DNA from: Zunongwangia profunda SM-A87
Lineage (GTDB): Bacteria; Bacteroidota; Bacteroidia; Flavobacteriales; Flavobacteriaceae
Length of the DNA stretch: 64,000 nucleotides
Assembly (NCBI RefSeq): GCF_000023465.1
Contig: NC_014041.1
Span: 4,765,501 to 4,829,500 of the forward strand
Direction: 5' to 3'
The number at the start of each line of letters is the position of its first letter. Positions within the stretch are counted from its first letter, which is position 1. The notes below the pieces were generated by a model. That model was given only the letters and a program-made list of their open reading frames with translations, did not search any database and had not been told where the DNA came from. Below are positions 35,710 through 45,255 of this stretch, in pieces. Made by a program: the position numbers and the translations under genes.

Positions 35710-35759
35710 GATTCTAACAAATATAAGAAATTTACGTTTGTGATAAAAAAAGAAATTAA

Positions 35760-36197
35760 ATGAAGCATTTTTTATTTTTTTGCCTGATAAGCATTTTAAT
35801 TTCAGGCTGTTCCTCTAGTGATGATGGGCGCAATAATAATCCTAACCTGGTTGATATAAATTTTCAATACCGAATTAATATTGAATCCGCGGAATTTAAT
35901 CAGCTTCAATTTCCGGGAAATCAGGTTCCCATTTACTACGAAGGTGTTGGAATTGGCGGAGTAGTTGTTTATAATGTAAATAATGATCTGTACCTGGCTT
36001 ACGAACTTAGCGACCCTAATCATGTACCGGATCAAACTTGTCCGGGAATGACGATGAACGGAATAGAAGCCACCTGTAGTTGCGAAGGCAATGTTTATAA
36101 TATTATTACCGGAGAACAGGTAGAGGGCGAGGGCGACTACGCCATGAAAGCCTATCGGGTTGAAAAAAATGGTAGGTTTCTTACCATTTCTAATTAA
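35760..36197 (+). CDS. small lipoprotein, unknown function
   Basis: 145 residues. A lipoprotein signal peptide (FLFFCLISILISGC, lipobox ISGC) is followed by SSSDDG, an acidic stretch after the Cys as in Bacteroidota surface lipoproteins. The body has four further Cys, including ATCSCEG near the end, which recalls Rieske-type spacing; a TCPGM segment precedes it. I do not recognise a family with certainty. The convergent AraC gene stop follows immediately. Confidence 0.7.
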   Translation: MKHFLFFCLISILISGCSSSDDGRNNNPNLVDINFQYRINIESAEFNQLQFPGNQVPIYYEGVGIGGVVVYNVNNDLYLAYELSDPNHVPDQTCPGMTMNGIEATCSCEGNVYNIITGEQVEGEGDYAMKAYRVEKNGRFLTISN

Positions 36198-37097
36198 CTA
36201 TTTTCTAAAATTCCCAGGGGTAGCATCTGATGCTTTTTTAAAGAACTTGATAAAGTAAGAAGGATCCTCGAAGCCCAGGCACCAGGAAATTTCAGCAATA
36301 TTCCAATTGGTATGTTTTAAAAGTGCTCTGGCTTCCAAAGAAATGCGTTCATTAAGAAGCAGGGAAGTGGTTTTTCCCGTAGTTTCCTTTAATACCCGGT
36401 TTAGATGATTTGCATGGATATTTAAGTGATACGCAAATTCACCGGCACTCTTTAATTTTATTTGTTGAAGTGGATTTTCAATAGGAAACTGCCGTTCTAG
36501 TAGTTCCATGAATAATGATGTAATTCTTTCTGAAGCTTTAGATTCGGTTTTATTACTCTCAAGTTTTGCCGGCTGTAATTTTAAGGCTTCATGAATTAGT
36601 TCAAAAACCAGATTCCGTAACAAATCATACTTATAATCGTAATCTGCACGAATTTCTAAAAACATTCTATCATATATAGCCAATATTCTATGAAAATCGG
36701 CATCTTTTAAAGACAATATTGGCGTACCGCTGCTCTGAAATACCGGATAGTCTTTAAAGTTCCCAAAGCCATTCATAAAATCTTCGGTAAAGACACAAAA
36801 AGCGCCTGTTTTTTCCTCAGAAAGTGGTTCCCAGTTATAGGGCACCTGTGGATTAGCCACCAAAAGCATATTTTCTTCTACCTTAAGCGTTTTATCAGCA
36901 TAATGCACTACATTTTCACCAGAGATCAGGCTAATTTTATAATAATCTTTTCGGCTATAGGGCATTGCTTTAGTGGTTCCAAAATAATCACTTAACCGAA
37001 AAACATTAAATTGCCCTGTTTTTTGTAGAATATCGCTAGGAAGTTCCCCTAGTTTTTTCCGGTAAAAATCCTCTAAGCTCATTGTTTTTTCCATCAT
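36198..37097 (-). CDS. AraC-family transcriptional regulator
   Basis: 299 residues. An N-terminal cupin-like ligand region (about 1-180, including DYYKISLISGENVVHYADKTL) and a C-terminal double helix-turn-helix (about 205-299): SAGEFAYHLNIHANHLNRVLKE, then WNIAEISWCLGFEDPSYFIKFFKK, the AraC signature. It lies just downstream of the SDR gene on the same strand with a hairpin between them (37120-37154) and probably controls it; the ligand is unknown. Confidence 0.93.
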   Translation of the reverse strand: MMEKTMSLEDFYRKKLGELPSDILQKTGQFNVFRLSDYFGTTKAMPYSRKDYYKISLISGENVVHYADKTLKVEENMLLVANPQVPYNWEPLSEEKTGAFCVFTEDFMNGFGNFKDYPVFQSSGTPILSLKDADFHRILAIYDRMFLEIRADYDYKYDLLRNLVFELIHEALKLQPAKLESNKTESKASERITSLFMELLERQFPIENPLQQIKLKSAGEFAYHLNIHANHLNRVLKETTGKTTSLLLNERISLEARALLKHTNWNIAEISWCLGFEDPSYFIKFFKKASDATPGNFRK

Positions 37098-37175
37098 CCT
37101 AAAGATAAAAATTTAGAGAAAGTATTCCGTAGCAAAAGCACTACAGAATACTTTTCCTATATTCCTTATTACCAA

Positions 37176-37943
37176 CTAAATATTCTGGCCGCCAGAAACT
37201 TCGATACGTTGGGCGTTTACCCATTTGGCATCTTCTGTACATAAAAAGGCAACAACGCCACCAATATCATCGGCCTGTCCTACGCGATCTAAAGCGATAG
37301 ATTGTTTTACATGTTGGTTTACCTGTTTGTTATCACGCACCAAACCGCCACCAAAATCGGTTTCAATCGCTCCCGGTGCCACAGTATTTACTCTAATCCC
37401 CCGTTTACCAAATTCTTTGGCTTCGTATCTGGTTAAAGAGTCTATCCCTGCTTTCAAGGCCCCATAAACACTATAACCGGGCATGGTAAATCTGGCCAGA
37501 CCAGAGCTGATATTTACAATGCCGCCACCATCATTTAAAATATCCAGTAATCTTTGCGTTAAAAAGAACACGCCTTTAAAGTGAATATTGGTTAAAAGAT
37601 CAAAAGTTTCTTCGGAGGTTTCAGCGATTGGCTGATTAATTCCTATCCCGGCATTATTAACCAGAAAATCGATGTTTTCAGCCTTAAATTCAGATTGTAA
37701 AACCTGTTGAAGATTTCGTTTAAATTCGTCAAGACCTGAAACATTTGCAGTATCTAACTGAAGTGCCACAGCATGACAGCCAATTTTCTTAATTTCAGCA
37801 ACAACTCTTTCAGCTTCTTCTTTTTTACTGTGATATGTGATCACGACATCCAGTCCTTTAGCTGCCGTTTTTAAAGCCATATCTTTACCCAGACCACGAC
37901 TTCCTCCTGTAATCAATGCAATTTTTTTCCCTGTACTCATCAT
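37176..37943 (-). CDS. short-chain dehydrogenase/reductase
   Basis: 255 residues from the first of two adjacent Met codons; the longer open frame adds 28 residues before the Rossmann strand with no family support. Motifs: TGGSRGLG (NADPH binding), NNAGIG, catalytic Ser in INISSGLARF and YxxxK in YSVYGALKAG, and a C-terminal SGGQNI. Classical SDR; substrate unknown. Next to the AraC regulator, a common reductase/regulator pairing. Confidence 0.9.
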   Translation of the reverse strand: MMSTGKKIALITGGSRGLGKDMALKTAAKGLDVVITYHSKKEEAERVVAEIKKIGCHAVALQLDTANVSGLDEFKRNLQQVLQSEFKAENIDFLVNNAGIGINQPIAETSEETFDLLTNIHFKGVFFLTQRLLDILNDGGGIVNISSGLARFTMPGYSVYGALKAGIDSLTRYEAKEFGKRGIRVNTVAPGAIETDFGGGLVRDNKQVNQHVKQSIALDRVGQADDIGGVVAFLCTEDAKWVNAQRIEVSGGQNI

Positions 37944-38036
37944 TTTTAATTTTAAATTCAAAGGCAAAATTAAATAAGTACTTCCCTGAATTTTAGAAGC
38001 GATCAAACCAAAAATGGTAAAATTCAAACAATAAAA

Positions 38037-38068
38037 AATGCCTGGAATTTTAGAAAATCCCAGGCATT
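38037..38068 (-). terminator. terminator of the thiamine-type TonB receptor gene
   Basis: AATGCCTGG (38037-38045) pairs with CCAGGCATT (38060-38068); a T-run follows on the minus strand. Confidence 0.85.
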
Positions 38069-38093
38069 AGTAACTAAGATAAATCTAACAAAT

Positions 38094-40493
38094 TTAAAAT
38101 CTTAGGGTAACTCCGGCTAAAAAATTTGTGGTGGCCTGTGGATAATATCCTGCACCGCCTAACGTCTCTACTCCGTTTGGCATCTCTGGATTTTCTATAT
38201 CATAAGTGTAGAAGTATCCATTAGATACGTATTTTTCGCCAAAAATATTATTAACTAATCCTGTAAACACCACTTCTTTAAATAATGGAGGGGTGTCCCA
38301 CACGTATCGTATATTAAAATCGTTTACAAAATAAGAATCCAGCTTAGATGTTTCTAACTCCAAATTACTCATATATTGCTCCCCTACATATTTGCTTAAT
38401 AAATTTAACTGAAGATTTTTAATTGGAGAAAGCCTAATCATATTGCCGGCTACAACATTAGGGGAAAATGAAATTTCAGTATCTCCAAAATTTTGCCGAA
38501 TGCCATCAAAAACTGCTACGAAGTCCTTATTTCTATTTCGGCTTATTGCAATATTAGGTCTTAAACTTAACCAGTCATTTACCCAGATCGTAGCATCTAC
38601 CTCTAATCCCAGTCGGTAACTTTCTCCGCTGTTTTTTCTAATCGCAGCACCTTCTTCATCAATTTCCCCGGTTAACACTAATTGATCTTTATAGTTCATA
38701 AAATAAAGATTCGTGTTTACCTGAGTTTTTCCCGAATTAAAACGCCAGCCTAACTCGTAATCGACCAATTGTTCTTCGGTTGGAGCGACCTCTTCATTTT
38801 GAAAAGCATCTTCGTAATCAGATCGTGAGGGCTCACGATGCGCAACTGCCACAGATCCATATAGCTGACTTTTTTCATTAAACTGATAAGTAAAACCTCC
38901 TTTAGGATTAAAGAAATCGAAATTCGCATCGATAGGAAAATTGGCAACTTGCTGAGTGGGTCCATCCCCTTCGTAATTGATGGTTCTTAGCTGCAAATCA
39001 CCATACACCGCAAACTTAGCGGTAATCGAAACCGTAGCTTTCCCATAGATATTAAAATCTGTTTTTACTGCATTGTTTTTATAAAACGGCTTGTAAGGAT
39101 CATTGTTACGTGCAAATCTGGTATAAATTACCTCCCCAAAATGATCGCCGTCGTAGCGATTCCAACCACCTCCAACAATGGCATCTACCGTACTATTCTT
39201 ATAATTTAAACTAAAAGTAGTGCCATAAAAATGATTATCCAGCCAGCTGGTATTCACCAAATCAGATGAAGTAATTTGTGCACCATCTGCGATGAAATTT
39301 GGTAATCCAAAATCAATGAGGCTGGCATCTTCTTCATACTCCTCGTAATATCCTCTCCCGTAAGTATAATGCAGTGCAAGATTAGATGACCAGTTTTTAT
39401 TGAAAGTTTGGTTCCATAGCAACTGGTAATGATCCTGCTGGTAATTATCGGTTTGGTTATCGTAATACTTTACGTTGCCGTCTTCATCGGTATATTCACC
39501 AGCAGGATTATAGGTTCTGTCATTTTCTAAAGTTTCAGCATCCATCCCATACCAGGCCTGATACGTTCTTTCTTTCCCGCCAAACATCAATGCTTTTACC
39601 AAAGTACCCCCATCAATATAGCTTCCTTGCAAAAAGTAAGATTTAAGTTCTGATTCCGCCCTATCGATATAACCATCACTTTTAATCAATGAAGCTCGAC
39701 CAGAAAACTCCCAATGATTATTAAATAAACCTGTGCTAAATTTAGCCGTATGCTTATGTGTATTATAAGAACCGTAGCTATTAGCTATTTCGGCCGAGGC
39801 TTCTTCATTATATCGATTGGTTAAAATATTGATACTAGCCCCAAATGCGCCGGCACCATTAGTAGAGGTTCCCACACCACGTTGTAACTGAATGTTCTCT
39901 GTAGATGATGCAAAATCGCCCAAGTTCACCCAGAAAGTTCCCTGACTTTCAGCATCATTATAAGGCACACCATTAATGGTAACATTTGTTCGTGTAGCAT
40001 CACTACCTCGTACCCTGATCCCGGTATAACCAATTCCGTTTCCGGCATCTGTGGTCGTTACTACAGAGGGTAAATAATTCATTAATACAGGAATATCCTG
40101 CCCAAGATTTCGCTCGCCGATCTCTTCATTGGTTAAATTACTGTAGGTAATGGGCGAATCGGCGTCTACCCTAACAGACTGCAAGAACACTTCACTTAAA
40201 GCTTCCTCTAAACCACTAAGATCTACATCTAATACCTGATCTGACTTAAGATCGATCTCAAAAGATTTTCGATTTCCGTACACAAACTGAACTGTGTGTT
40301 TCCCTTCCTCTAAAGTAAGCTTGTATTCCCCGGAAGCATCTGTAAGTGTTCCTGATTTTTTGGTGGTGGTGTAGACCGAAACTCCGCTTAAAGGTTTTCC
40401 TTCCCGTGTCACTGTCCCTGAAATTTGATACTGCTGCGCCACCACTGCATAGCCAGAGAACAGCAATAAAAAACTGAATAATATATTTTTCAT
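38094..40493 (-). CDS. TonB-dependent receptor, likely thiamine-related
   Basis: 799-residue outer-membrane transporter. Signal peptide (NILFSFLLLFSGYAVVAQ), a carboxypeptidase-D regulatory-like domain (YQISGTVTREGKPLSGVSVY, about 22-100), a plug domain (TNVTINGVPYNDAESQG; RGVGTSTNGAGAFGASINI) and a 22-strand barrel ending in FLAGVTLRF with terminal Phe. A TPP riboswitch in its leader indicates that it imports thiamine or a precursor such as HMP or a phosphate ester. No TonB box was assigned. The leader also folds the start codon into a hairpin (40492-40512). Confidence 0.93.
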   Translation of the reverse strand: MKNILFSFLLLFSGYAVVAQQYQISGTVTREGKPLSGVSVYTTTKKSGTLTDASGEYKLTLEEGKHTVQFVYGNRKSFEIDLKSDQVLDVDLSGLEEALSEVFLQSVRVDADSPITYSNLTNEEIGERNLGQDIPVLMNYLPSVVTTTDAGNGIGYTGIRVRGSDATRTNVTINGVPYNDAESQGTFWVNLGDFASSTENIQLQRGVGTSTNGAGAFGASINILTNRYNEEASAEIANSYGSYNTHKHTAKFSTGLFNNHWEFSGRASLIKSDGYIDRAESELKSYFLQGSYIDGGTLVKALMFGGKERTYQAWYGMDAETLENDRTYNPAGEYTDEDGNVKYYDNQTDNYQQDHYQLLWNQTFNKNWSSNLALHYTYGRGYYEEYEEDASLIDFGLPNFIADGAQITSSDLVNTSWLDNHFYGTTFSLNYKNSTVDAIVGGGWNRYDGDHFGEVIYTRFARNNDPYKPFYKNNAVKTDFNIYGKATVSITAKFAVYGDLQLRTINYEGDGPTQQVANFPIDANFDFFNPKGGFTYQFNEKSQLYGSVAVAHREPSRSDYEDAFQNEEVAPTEEQLVDYELGWRFNSGKTQVNTNLYFMNYKDQLVLTGEIDEEGAAIRKNSGESYRLGLEVDATIWVNDWLSLRPNIAISRNRNKDFVAVFDGIRQNFGDTEISFSPNVVAGNMIRLSPIKNLQLNLLSKYVGEQYMSNLELETSKLDSYFVNDFNIRYVWDTPPLFKEVVFTGLVNNIFGEKYVSNGYFYTYDIENPEMPNGVETLGGAGYYPQATTNFLAGVTLRF

Positions 40494-40512
40494 TCGTAAA
40501 AAATTTACGAAT
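40492..40512 (-). promoter_or_regulatory. hairpin enclosing the receptor start codon
   Basis: ATTCGTAAA (40492-40500) pairs with TTTACGAAT (40504-40512), 9 bp. The first two bases of the ATG are inside the stem. With the TPP aptamer about 105 bases upstream it could act in translational control; inference only. Confidence 0.5.
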
Positions 40513-40616
40513 AAAAGGGGCCATTATTCCATTAAAAATTTGGTTAAAAAATAAATCCTGAATTTCTTCGATTCTAATTCCGAAGCCTATCCAGGAGTGC
40601 TGTAGTGCGCTTTGCA

Positions 40617-40688
40617 CTTATCCCTTGGCAGCATTACCCGCCCAGGTTCATTGGGTATAATCTCAGCCCGAAGGGCACCCCTTATGAG
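40617..40688 (-). promoter_or_regulatory. TPP (THI-element) riboswitch
   Basis: On the minus strand the conserved THI-box core can be read in order: GGGGTGC, CCTTCGGGCTGAGA, ATACCC, TGAACCTGGGCGGGTAATGC (part), and AAGGGA. P1 closes by CTCAT/ATAAG. It lies about 125 bases upstream of the TonB receptor, which it should repress when thiamine pyrophosphate is plentiful. Expression platform not clear: a start-codon hairpin is the best candidate. Confidence 0.93.
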
Positions 40689-40777
40689 ATTTGCTGCAAA
40701 TGTAGAACGCTTTTTTTGATTATGAACAATTATTGCAATTGATTTAAATGGTTTATTTTTGAGAAGCGCTAAAAACT

Positions 40778-43225
40778 ATGCAAAACACTAAAAGATCGAT
40801 TACCCTAAAAGTTGTTGCCGGCTACCTGCTTATTGCGGTCCTGGTGGTGGTGGCCGTTTGGTTTATTTATAACCGGGTAGTCATCTTTAGCCACATGGCG
40901 CAAAGCAATAGCAGTAACAATGAACAGCTTTTTTTAGTTAGTGAGCTTACCAGCGACCTATATGAGACTGAAAATGTGAGTCGAAGATTAATCCAAACCG
41001 GCACTAAAGAAGATATCGTTTTATACCAGGCACAACTGGATTCTATTAAAATGAATTTAGTTGAATTAGACGAGCAATATGCCGAAAATCAACTACATAC
41101 TGAACTTGACAGCATTTATAAGCTTTTAGACCTAAAAACCGAAAACCTGGAAGCTTTAATCAATCTACGGGAAAAAGAACGCAACACCAATTACTACAAA
41201 CAGGTAATGGAAGAGCTTAACCGGGTTAATGAAAGTTTTGAATCTAATCAGGGCTACGACGACAGATTTAATGATTTAGAACCTTACCAAAAAAGAGTCC
41301 TTGTAAAATGGCTGGAATATGCACGTGCAGATAATGCCCGATCATTGACCAATCAAACTGCAGATTCCTTAGTGAATTCTGTAAAAAAGGTATTAAACGA
41401 TTTTCAAAAAGCTAATATTAAGTTTAGGCAAACCATCATCGAAAAGGAAAATGATTTGCTGGATAATGATATGGTACTTAACCAGCAACTTCGAAAAATC
41501 CTAGCCAATATTGAGAAAGACGAGCGGGAGGCTTCTTTAGAACGAACTGAAAAAGCACAGCAAACTTTAGAAGACACCGTTTCTATCATTATGGTTTCCG
41601 GAATTGTTTGTGTAATTGTAATCTTGCTGTTTTTAATGCTTATTATTCGTGATGTAAGGCGTAGCCAGCAATATCGTATTGAATTGGAAGAAGCCAAAAA
41701 CTTCGCAGAAACCCTTCTAAAACGCCGGGAACAGCTTATGGCTGCTATAACGCACGATCTAAGGTCTCCTTTAAATACCGTGATTGGCTATTCTGAATTG
41801 ATGAACAAAACACAGCTGGGTAATAAACAACGTCACTACCTAAGCCAGATCAATAAATCTTCAGATTTTATTCTCCATTTGGTAAACGATCTGTTGGATT
41901 TATCGAAACTTGAAGCCGGTAAAATGCTGGTAGAAAATTTACCATTCAATCCTAAAAAACTTATCAGCGATACCGTTCAGAATAACATCCCCGCAAATTT
42001 AAATAAAGACCTTGAGGTTATCATTGATATTTCTGAAGAGGCTGATGGGCAATATTCAAGCGACCCTTTCAGAATAAAACAAATTATTGCTAACCTGGTC
42101 ACCAACGCCTGTAAGTTTACCGAAAAAGGCAACATAATAGTCTCGGCTGAAATTGAGACCAAAACAAAAGATATACAATACCTTATTATTAAAGTAAAAG
42201 ATACCGGAATTGGAATTTCTAAAGAAAAGCAGGAAGTTATTTTCGAAGAATTTAGTCAGGAAAACAGCGGTATCGAAAAGAAATATGGTGGTACAGGCCT
42301 GGGCCTCACCATCACAAAAAGTCTTACTTCTTTGTTAAAAGGCGAAATTAGTTTACAAAGTGAACAGGGTAAGGGAAGTGAGTTTACCATTACCATCCCG
42401 GTCCAGAAATCTAAAAACCAAAAGAAACCAGTCCCAGAAAATCCACATCCTCCTACAGAAAAAACAGATAGTTTAGATTTGGGAAACAAAAAGGTTTTGG
42501 TGGTCGATGATGAACCGGCGCAATTGGCGTTAACTTTAGAATTCCTAAAAAATCATCTTTTAAAATTCGACACTGCTGAAAATGGTAAAAAAGCACTTGA
42601 GCTTCTCGGCAAAAATCAATATGATTTGATTCTTACCGATATCCAAATGCCAATTATGGATGGTTTTCAGTTAATGAATGCTATTAAAAAAGACAAAAAC
42701 CTAAATAAAACTCCGGTTATTGCTTTATCCGGCCGTACAGATATGAAAGACGAAGTATACACCCTTACGGGTTTTACTGCTAAGCTTACCAAACCTTTTA
42801 AACCAAAGGATCTTCTACTTAGCATTAGTGAAGTTTTTAATGTTGAAACCAAAACTGAAGAAAAACCACTTATTCCAAAAAACGATTTTACACCTAAGCA
42901 TAACGAGTTTTATAATTTGGAAGATATTTATATGTTTTCTGGCCAGGACAAAGAAGCTATGCATATTATCATTAAGGCGTTTTTAGAAAGTTCTCAAGAA
43001 AATATAGCGAAGATAAAATTTCACAAAAAAGACAAGAATTATGATGCTATAGGTCAAATAGCGCATAAAATGCTCCCTATGTTTAAACAAATGAGAATTA
43101 CCCCTGTAATTCCTGTGTTAGAACGATTGGAAAAGAAAGTAGAGGTATGTGATACCGAAATTGATGAGTTAATACAACAATTACAAACAGTATTGCGAGA
43201 ACTAGAAAACGAGGTTATAGTTTGA
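40778..43225 (+). CDS. hybrid histidine kinase with receiver and HPt domains
   Basis: 815 residues. TM1 (about 10-30), a periplasmic helical sensor (30-265), TM2 (about 270-290), HisKA with AITHDLRSPLNTVIGYSELM (His about 326), HATPase_c (NLVTNACKFTEKG; DTGIGISKEKQ; GTGLGLTIT), a receiver domain (VLVVDDEP; phospho-Asp about 621 in LTDIQMP), and a C-terminal HPt with IAHKMLPMF (His about 763). A full internal phosphorelay. It faces the NtrC-type regulator gene and overlaps its end by 11 bases. Confidence 0.95.
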   Translation: MQNTKRSITLKVVAGYLLIAVLVVVAVWFIYNRVVIFSHMAQSNSSNNEQLFLVSELTSDLYETENVSRRLIQTGTKEDIVLYQAQLDSIKMNLVELDEQYAENQLHTELDSIYKLLDLKTENLEALINLREKERNTNYYKQVMEELNRVNESFESNQGYDDRFNDLEPYQKRVLVKWLEYARADNARSLTNQTADSLVNSVKKVLNDFQKANIKFRQTIIEKENDLLDNDMVLNQQLRKILANIEKDEREASLERTEKAQQTLEDTVSIIMVSGIVCVIVILLFLMLIIRDVRRSQQYRIELEEAKNFAETLLKRREQLMAAITHDLRSPLNTVIGYSELMNKTQLGNKQRHYLSQINKSSDFILHLVNDLLDLSKLEAGKMLVENLPFNPKKLISDTVQNNIPANLNKDLEVIIDISEEADGQYSSDPFRIKQIIANLVTNACKFTEKGNIIVSAEIETKTKDIQYLIIKVKDTGIGISKEKQEVIFEEFSQENSGIEKKYGGTGLGLTITKSLTSLLKGEISLQSEQGKGSEFTITIPVQKSKNQKKPVPENPHPPTEKTDSLDLGNKKVLVVDDEPAQLALTLEFLKNHLLKFDTAENGKKALELLGKNQYDLILTDIQMPIMDGFQLMNAIKKDKNLNKTPVIALSGRTDMKDEVYTLTGFTAKLTKPFKPKDLLLSISEVFNVETKTEEKPLIPKNDFTPKHNEFYNLEDIYMFSGQDKEAMHIIIKAFLESSQENIAKIKFHKKDKNYDAIGQIAHKMLPMFKQMRITPVIPVLERLEKKVEVCDTEIDELIQQLQTVLRELENEVIV

Positions 43226-44564
43226 TATTATATTGCTTAAGCTTGTTGTAAAGCGTTTTTCGGTCTATAGACAACATTCTGGCCGCCTTACTTTTATTAC
43301 CTCCTGTTTTTTCTAAAGCTTCCAGGATTAGCTTCTCCTCGTTCTTATTTTTAAAAAGTCCGTAATCCTCTTCCCTTTTTTCAGCAGTCGCAATCTCGTG
43401 TGGTAAAACTTTCATTGGGATTAGTTTATCCTGTGTAAGTAATACGGCACGTTTTACCATATTTTTGAGCTCACGTAAATTTCCGGGCCAGGTATAATTT
43501 TTAAAAGCTTCAACCGCTTCATCGGTAAAACCAACAACTTCTTTCTCTAACTCGGCATTGGCTTCTTCTAAAAAATGATCTGCAAAAAGCATAAGATCCT
43601 CTTTACGATCTTTTAAAGAGGGAACTTTTATGGAAAACTCATTTAGACGATGGTATAAATCTTCTCTAAACTCTCCGTCCTTTACGGCCTGAGATAGATC
43701 TTCGTTGGTTGCGGTAACCACCCGAATATCAACTTCTATTTCTTTATTACTTCCCACCGGTTTAATTCGGCGTTCCTGCAGAGCCCTCAATAATTGCACC
43801 TGAAGCTCATAGCTAAGATTTCCTATTTCATCAAGGAATAATGTTCCGCCATTTGCTGCTTTAAAATGGCCTGTTTTATCGTTTATTGCCCCAGTAAATG
43901 AACCTTTAATATGACCAAAAAACTCACTGGAAGCAATCTCTTTAGGGATCGCTCCACAATCCACTGCGATAAAAGGAGCATCTTTACGCTTGCTTTGATA
44001 ATGAATACTTTTAGCAACATTCTCTTTTCCGGTACCGCTCTCGCCGGTAATTAAAACCGACATATTGGTAGGTGCCACAAGCTCTATATAATCATTGAGT
44101 TTACGTGACGCATCACTAACTCCCTTAATATATTGAACACTGTCATCTACTTTTTTGCTTTTTTCGCTTGCTATTTTTCTTTTAGGTATTCCTTGCTCGA
44201 CAATCTCGGTATTTAAAGCATTCTCTATAGTTTGTAAAATAGATTCGGGCCTAAATGGCTTACTTACATAATCAAAGGCACCGTCTTTCATTGCCTGCAC
44301 AGCCATACTAATTTCCGCATAACTGGTCATTACAATTACCTGAGTAGAGGGATTATTGGATTTCACCTCTTTTAATATCTCTAAACCATCGTAATCTGGA
44401 AGCCGCACATCGGTAAGTACAAGATTAAATTCTGAATTAGCTATTAGTTTTAATGCATCCCCACCTGAAAAACAAAGCGCTGCTTCGTAACCTCTTTTAG
44501 ATAGAAATGTTTTGAGCATGGTACCGAAAGGAACGTCGTCTTCTACTATGAGAATCTTTGGCAT
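43215..44564 (-). CDS. sigma-54-dependent NtrC-family response regulator
   Basis: 449 residues. Receiver (ILIVEDDVP; phospho-Asp 52 in LVLTDVRLP; YVSKPF), AAA+ domain with Walker A GESGTGKENVA, the sigma-54 contact loop GSFTGA, Walker B GGTLFLDEIG, and a C-terminal Fis-type HTH (TGGNKSKAARMLSIDRKTLYNKL). It activates sigma-54 promoters after phosphorylation. The convergent hybrid kinase is the likely phosphate donor, an inference from adjacency. Confidence 0.95.
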   Translation of the reverse strand: MPKILIVEDDVPFGTMLKTFLSKRGYEAALCFSGGDALKLIANSEFNLVLTDVRLPDYDGLEILKEVKSNNPSTQVIVMTSYAEISMAVQAMKDGAFDYVSKPFRPESILQTIENALNTEIVEQGIPKRKIASEKSKKVDDSVQYIKGVSDASRKLNDYIELVAPTNMSVLITGESGTGKENVAKSIHYQSKRKDAPFIAVDCGAIPKEIASSEFFGHIKGSFTGAINDKTGHFKAANGGTLFLDEIGNLSYELQVQLLRALQERRIKPVGSNKEIEVDIRVVTATNEDLSQAVKDGEFREDLYHRLNEFSIKVPSLKDRKEDLMLFADHFLEEANAELEKEVVGFTDEAVEAFKNYTWPGNLRELKNMVKRAVLLTQDKLIPMKVLPHEIATAEKREEDYGLFKNKNEEKLILEALEKTGGNKSKAARMLSIDRKTLYNKLKQYNIKL

Positions 44565-44907
44565 AATCTAATTTTAATAGAGGTCACAAATTTAGAAAAG
44601 ATATAACCAAATTCTTACAAATAAAATATAAAAAAAAAAGAGGTCTTGAATAGACCTCTTTTTCATCTAAATTAGAATATAACCTAAAAGTTTACTCCCA
44701 TTTTAAACGGTAGAACCGATTAGAAAAAATCGCCAAATTTAAGTAGTATTTTTCCAAACATTCCTATATGTGTTAGTTAGTAGTATTAAGATTGCCCTGA
44801 AAAATACTCACTAACCGGTTCTTTTTCCGTTGCCGCAAAGTTGGAATCTTTGTTTCTCGGCATCACTTTAACCTCGTAAAAAAATCCTTTTTTAACTGAT
44901 TTTAAAA
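44565..44907. other. gap between NtrC-type and small exported protein genes
   Basis: 343 bases. Holds a strong hairpin with T-runs on both strands at 44635-44663 and otherwise A/T-rich sequence; no coding frame or repeat of note. The gap serves as promoter region for the NtrC-type gene and 3' end of the gene at 44908. Confidence 0.7.
44635..44663. terminator. terminator between small exported protein and NtrC-type gene
   Basis: AAAAAGAGGTC (44635-44645) pairs with GACCTCTTTTT (44653-44663) around TTGAATA. Confidence 0.85.
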
Positions 44908-45255
44908 TTAGTTACCATCAATAACTTCGTCTTCCTTAAGCCACTCTCCATCAGCGGTAGCATATACGGTTTTTACTTCACCATCACTAGCAATATTAAG
45001 TTTGTAAATCTTTTTATCATTCTCTAATTTCACCCAGGCTTCAGAAGCTACAGCGTTAAATTCTGTCATTGTAGCATCCTTAACTGGTTGTGGTAGAGCT
45101 AATACATCTATCATTTCGAAGCCAACAACTTCAGGAGCTACCTCAGCCTCTATCTCTTCTGTTGTTTCTTCCACAGGCTCTTGCTGTGCCCGCATGGTTT
45201 GGCTTGCAAAAAATAATCCTGCAACTGCCATTACTGATAAAATTGATTTTTTCAT
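44908..45255 (-). CDS. small exported protein, unknown
   Basis: 115 residues with a signal peptide (KKSILSVMAVAGLFFASQ) and a Glu-rich segment (EPVEETTEEIEAEV) before a compact C-terminal domain: LPQPVKDATMTEF and KIYKLNIASDGEVKTVYATADGEW. The final part resembles PepSY-like/DUF2874 repeats, small periplasmic domains; that is a weak call. Transcribed before the NtrC-type gene but with a terminator between. Confidence 0.65.
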   Translation of the reverse strand: MKKSILSVMAVAGLFFASQTMRAQQEPVEETTEEIEAEVAPEVVGFEMIDVLALPQPVKDATMTEFNAVASEAWVKLENDKKIYKLNIASDGEVKTVYATADGEWLKEDEVIDGN

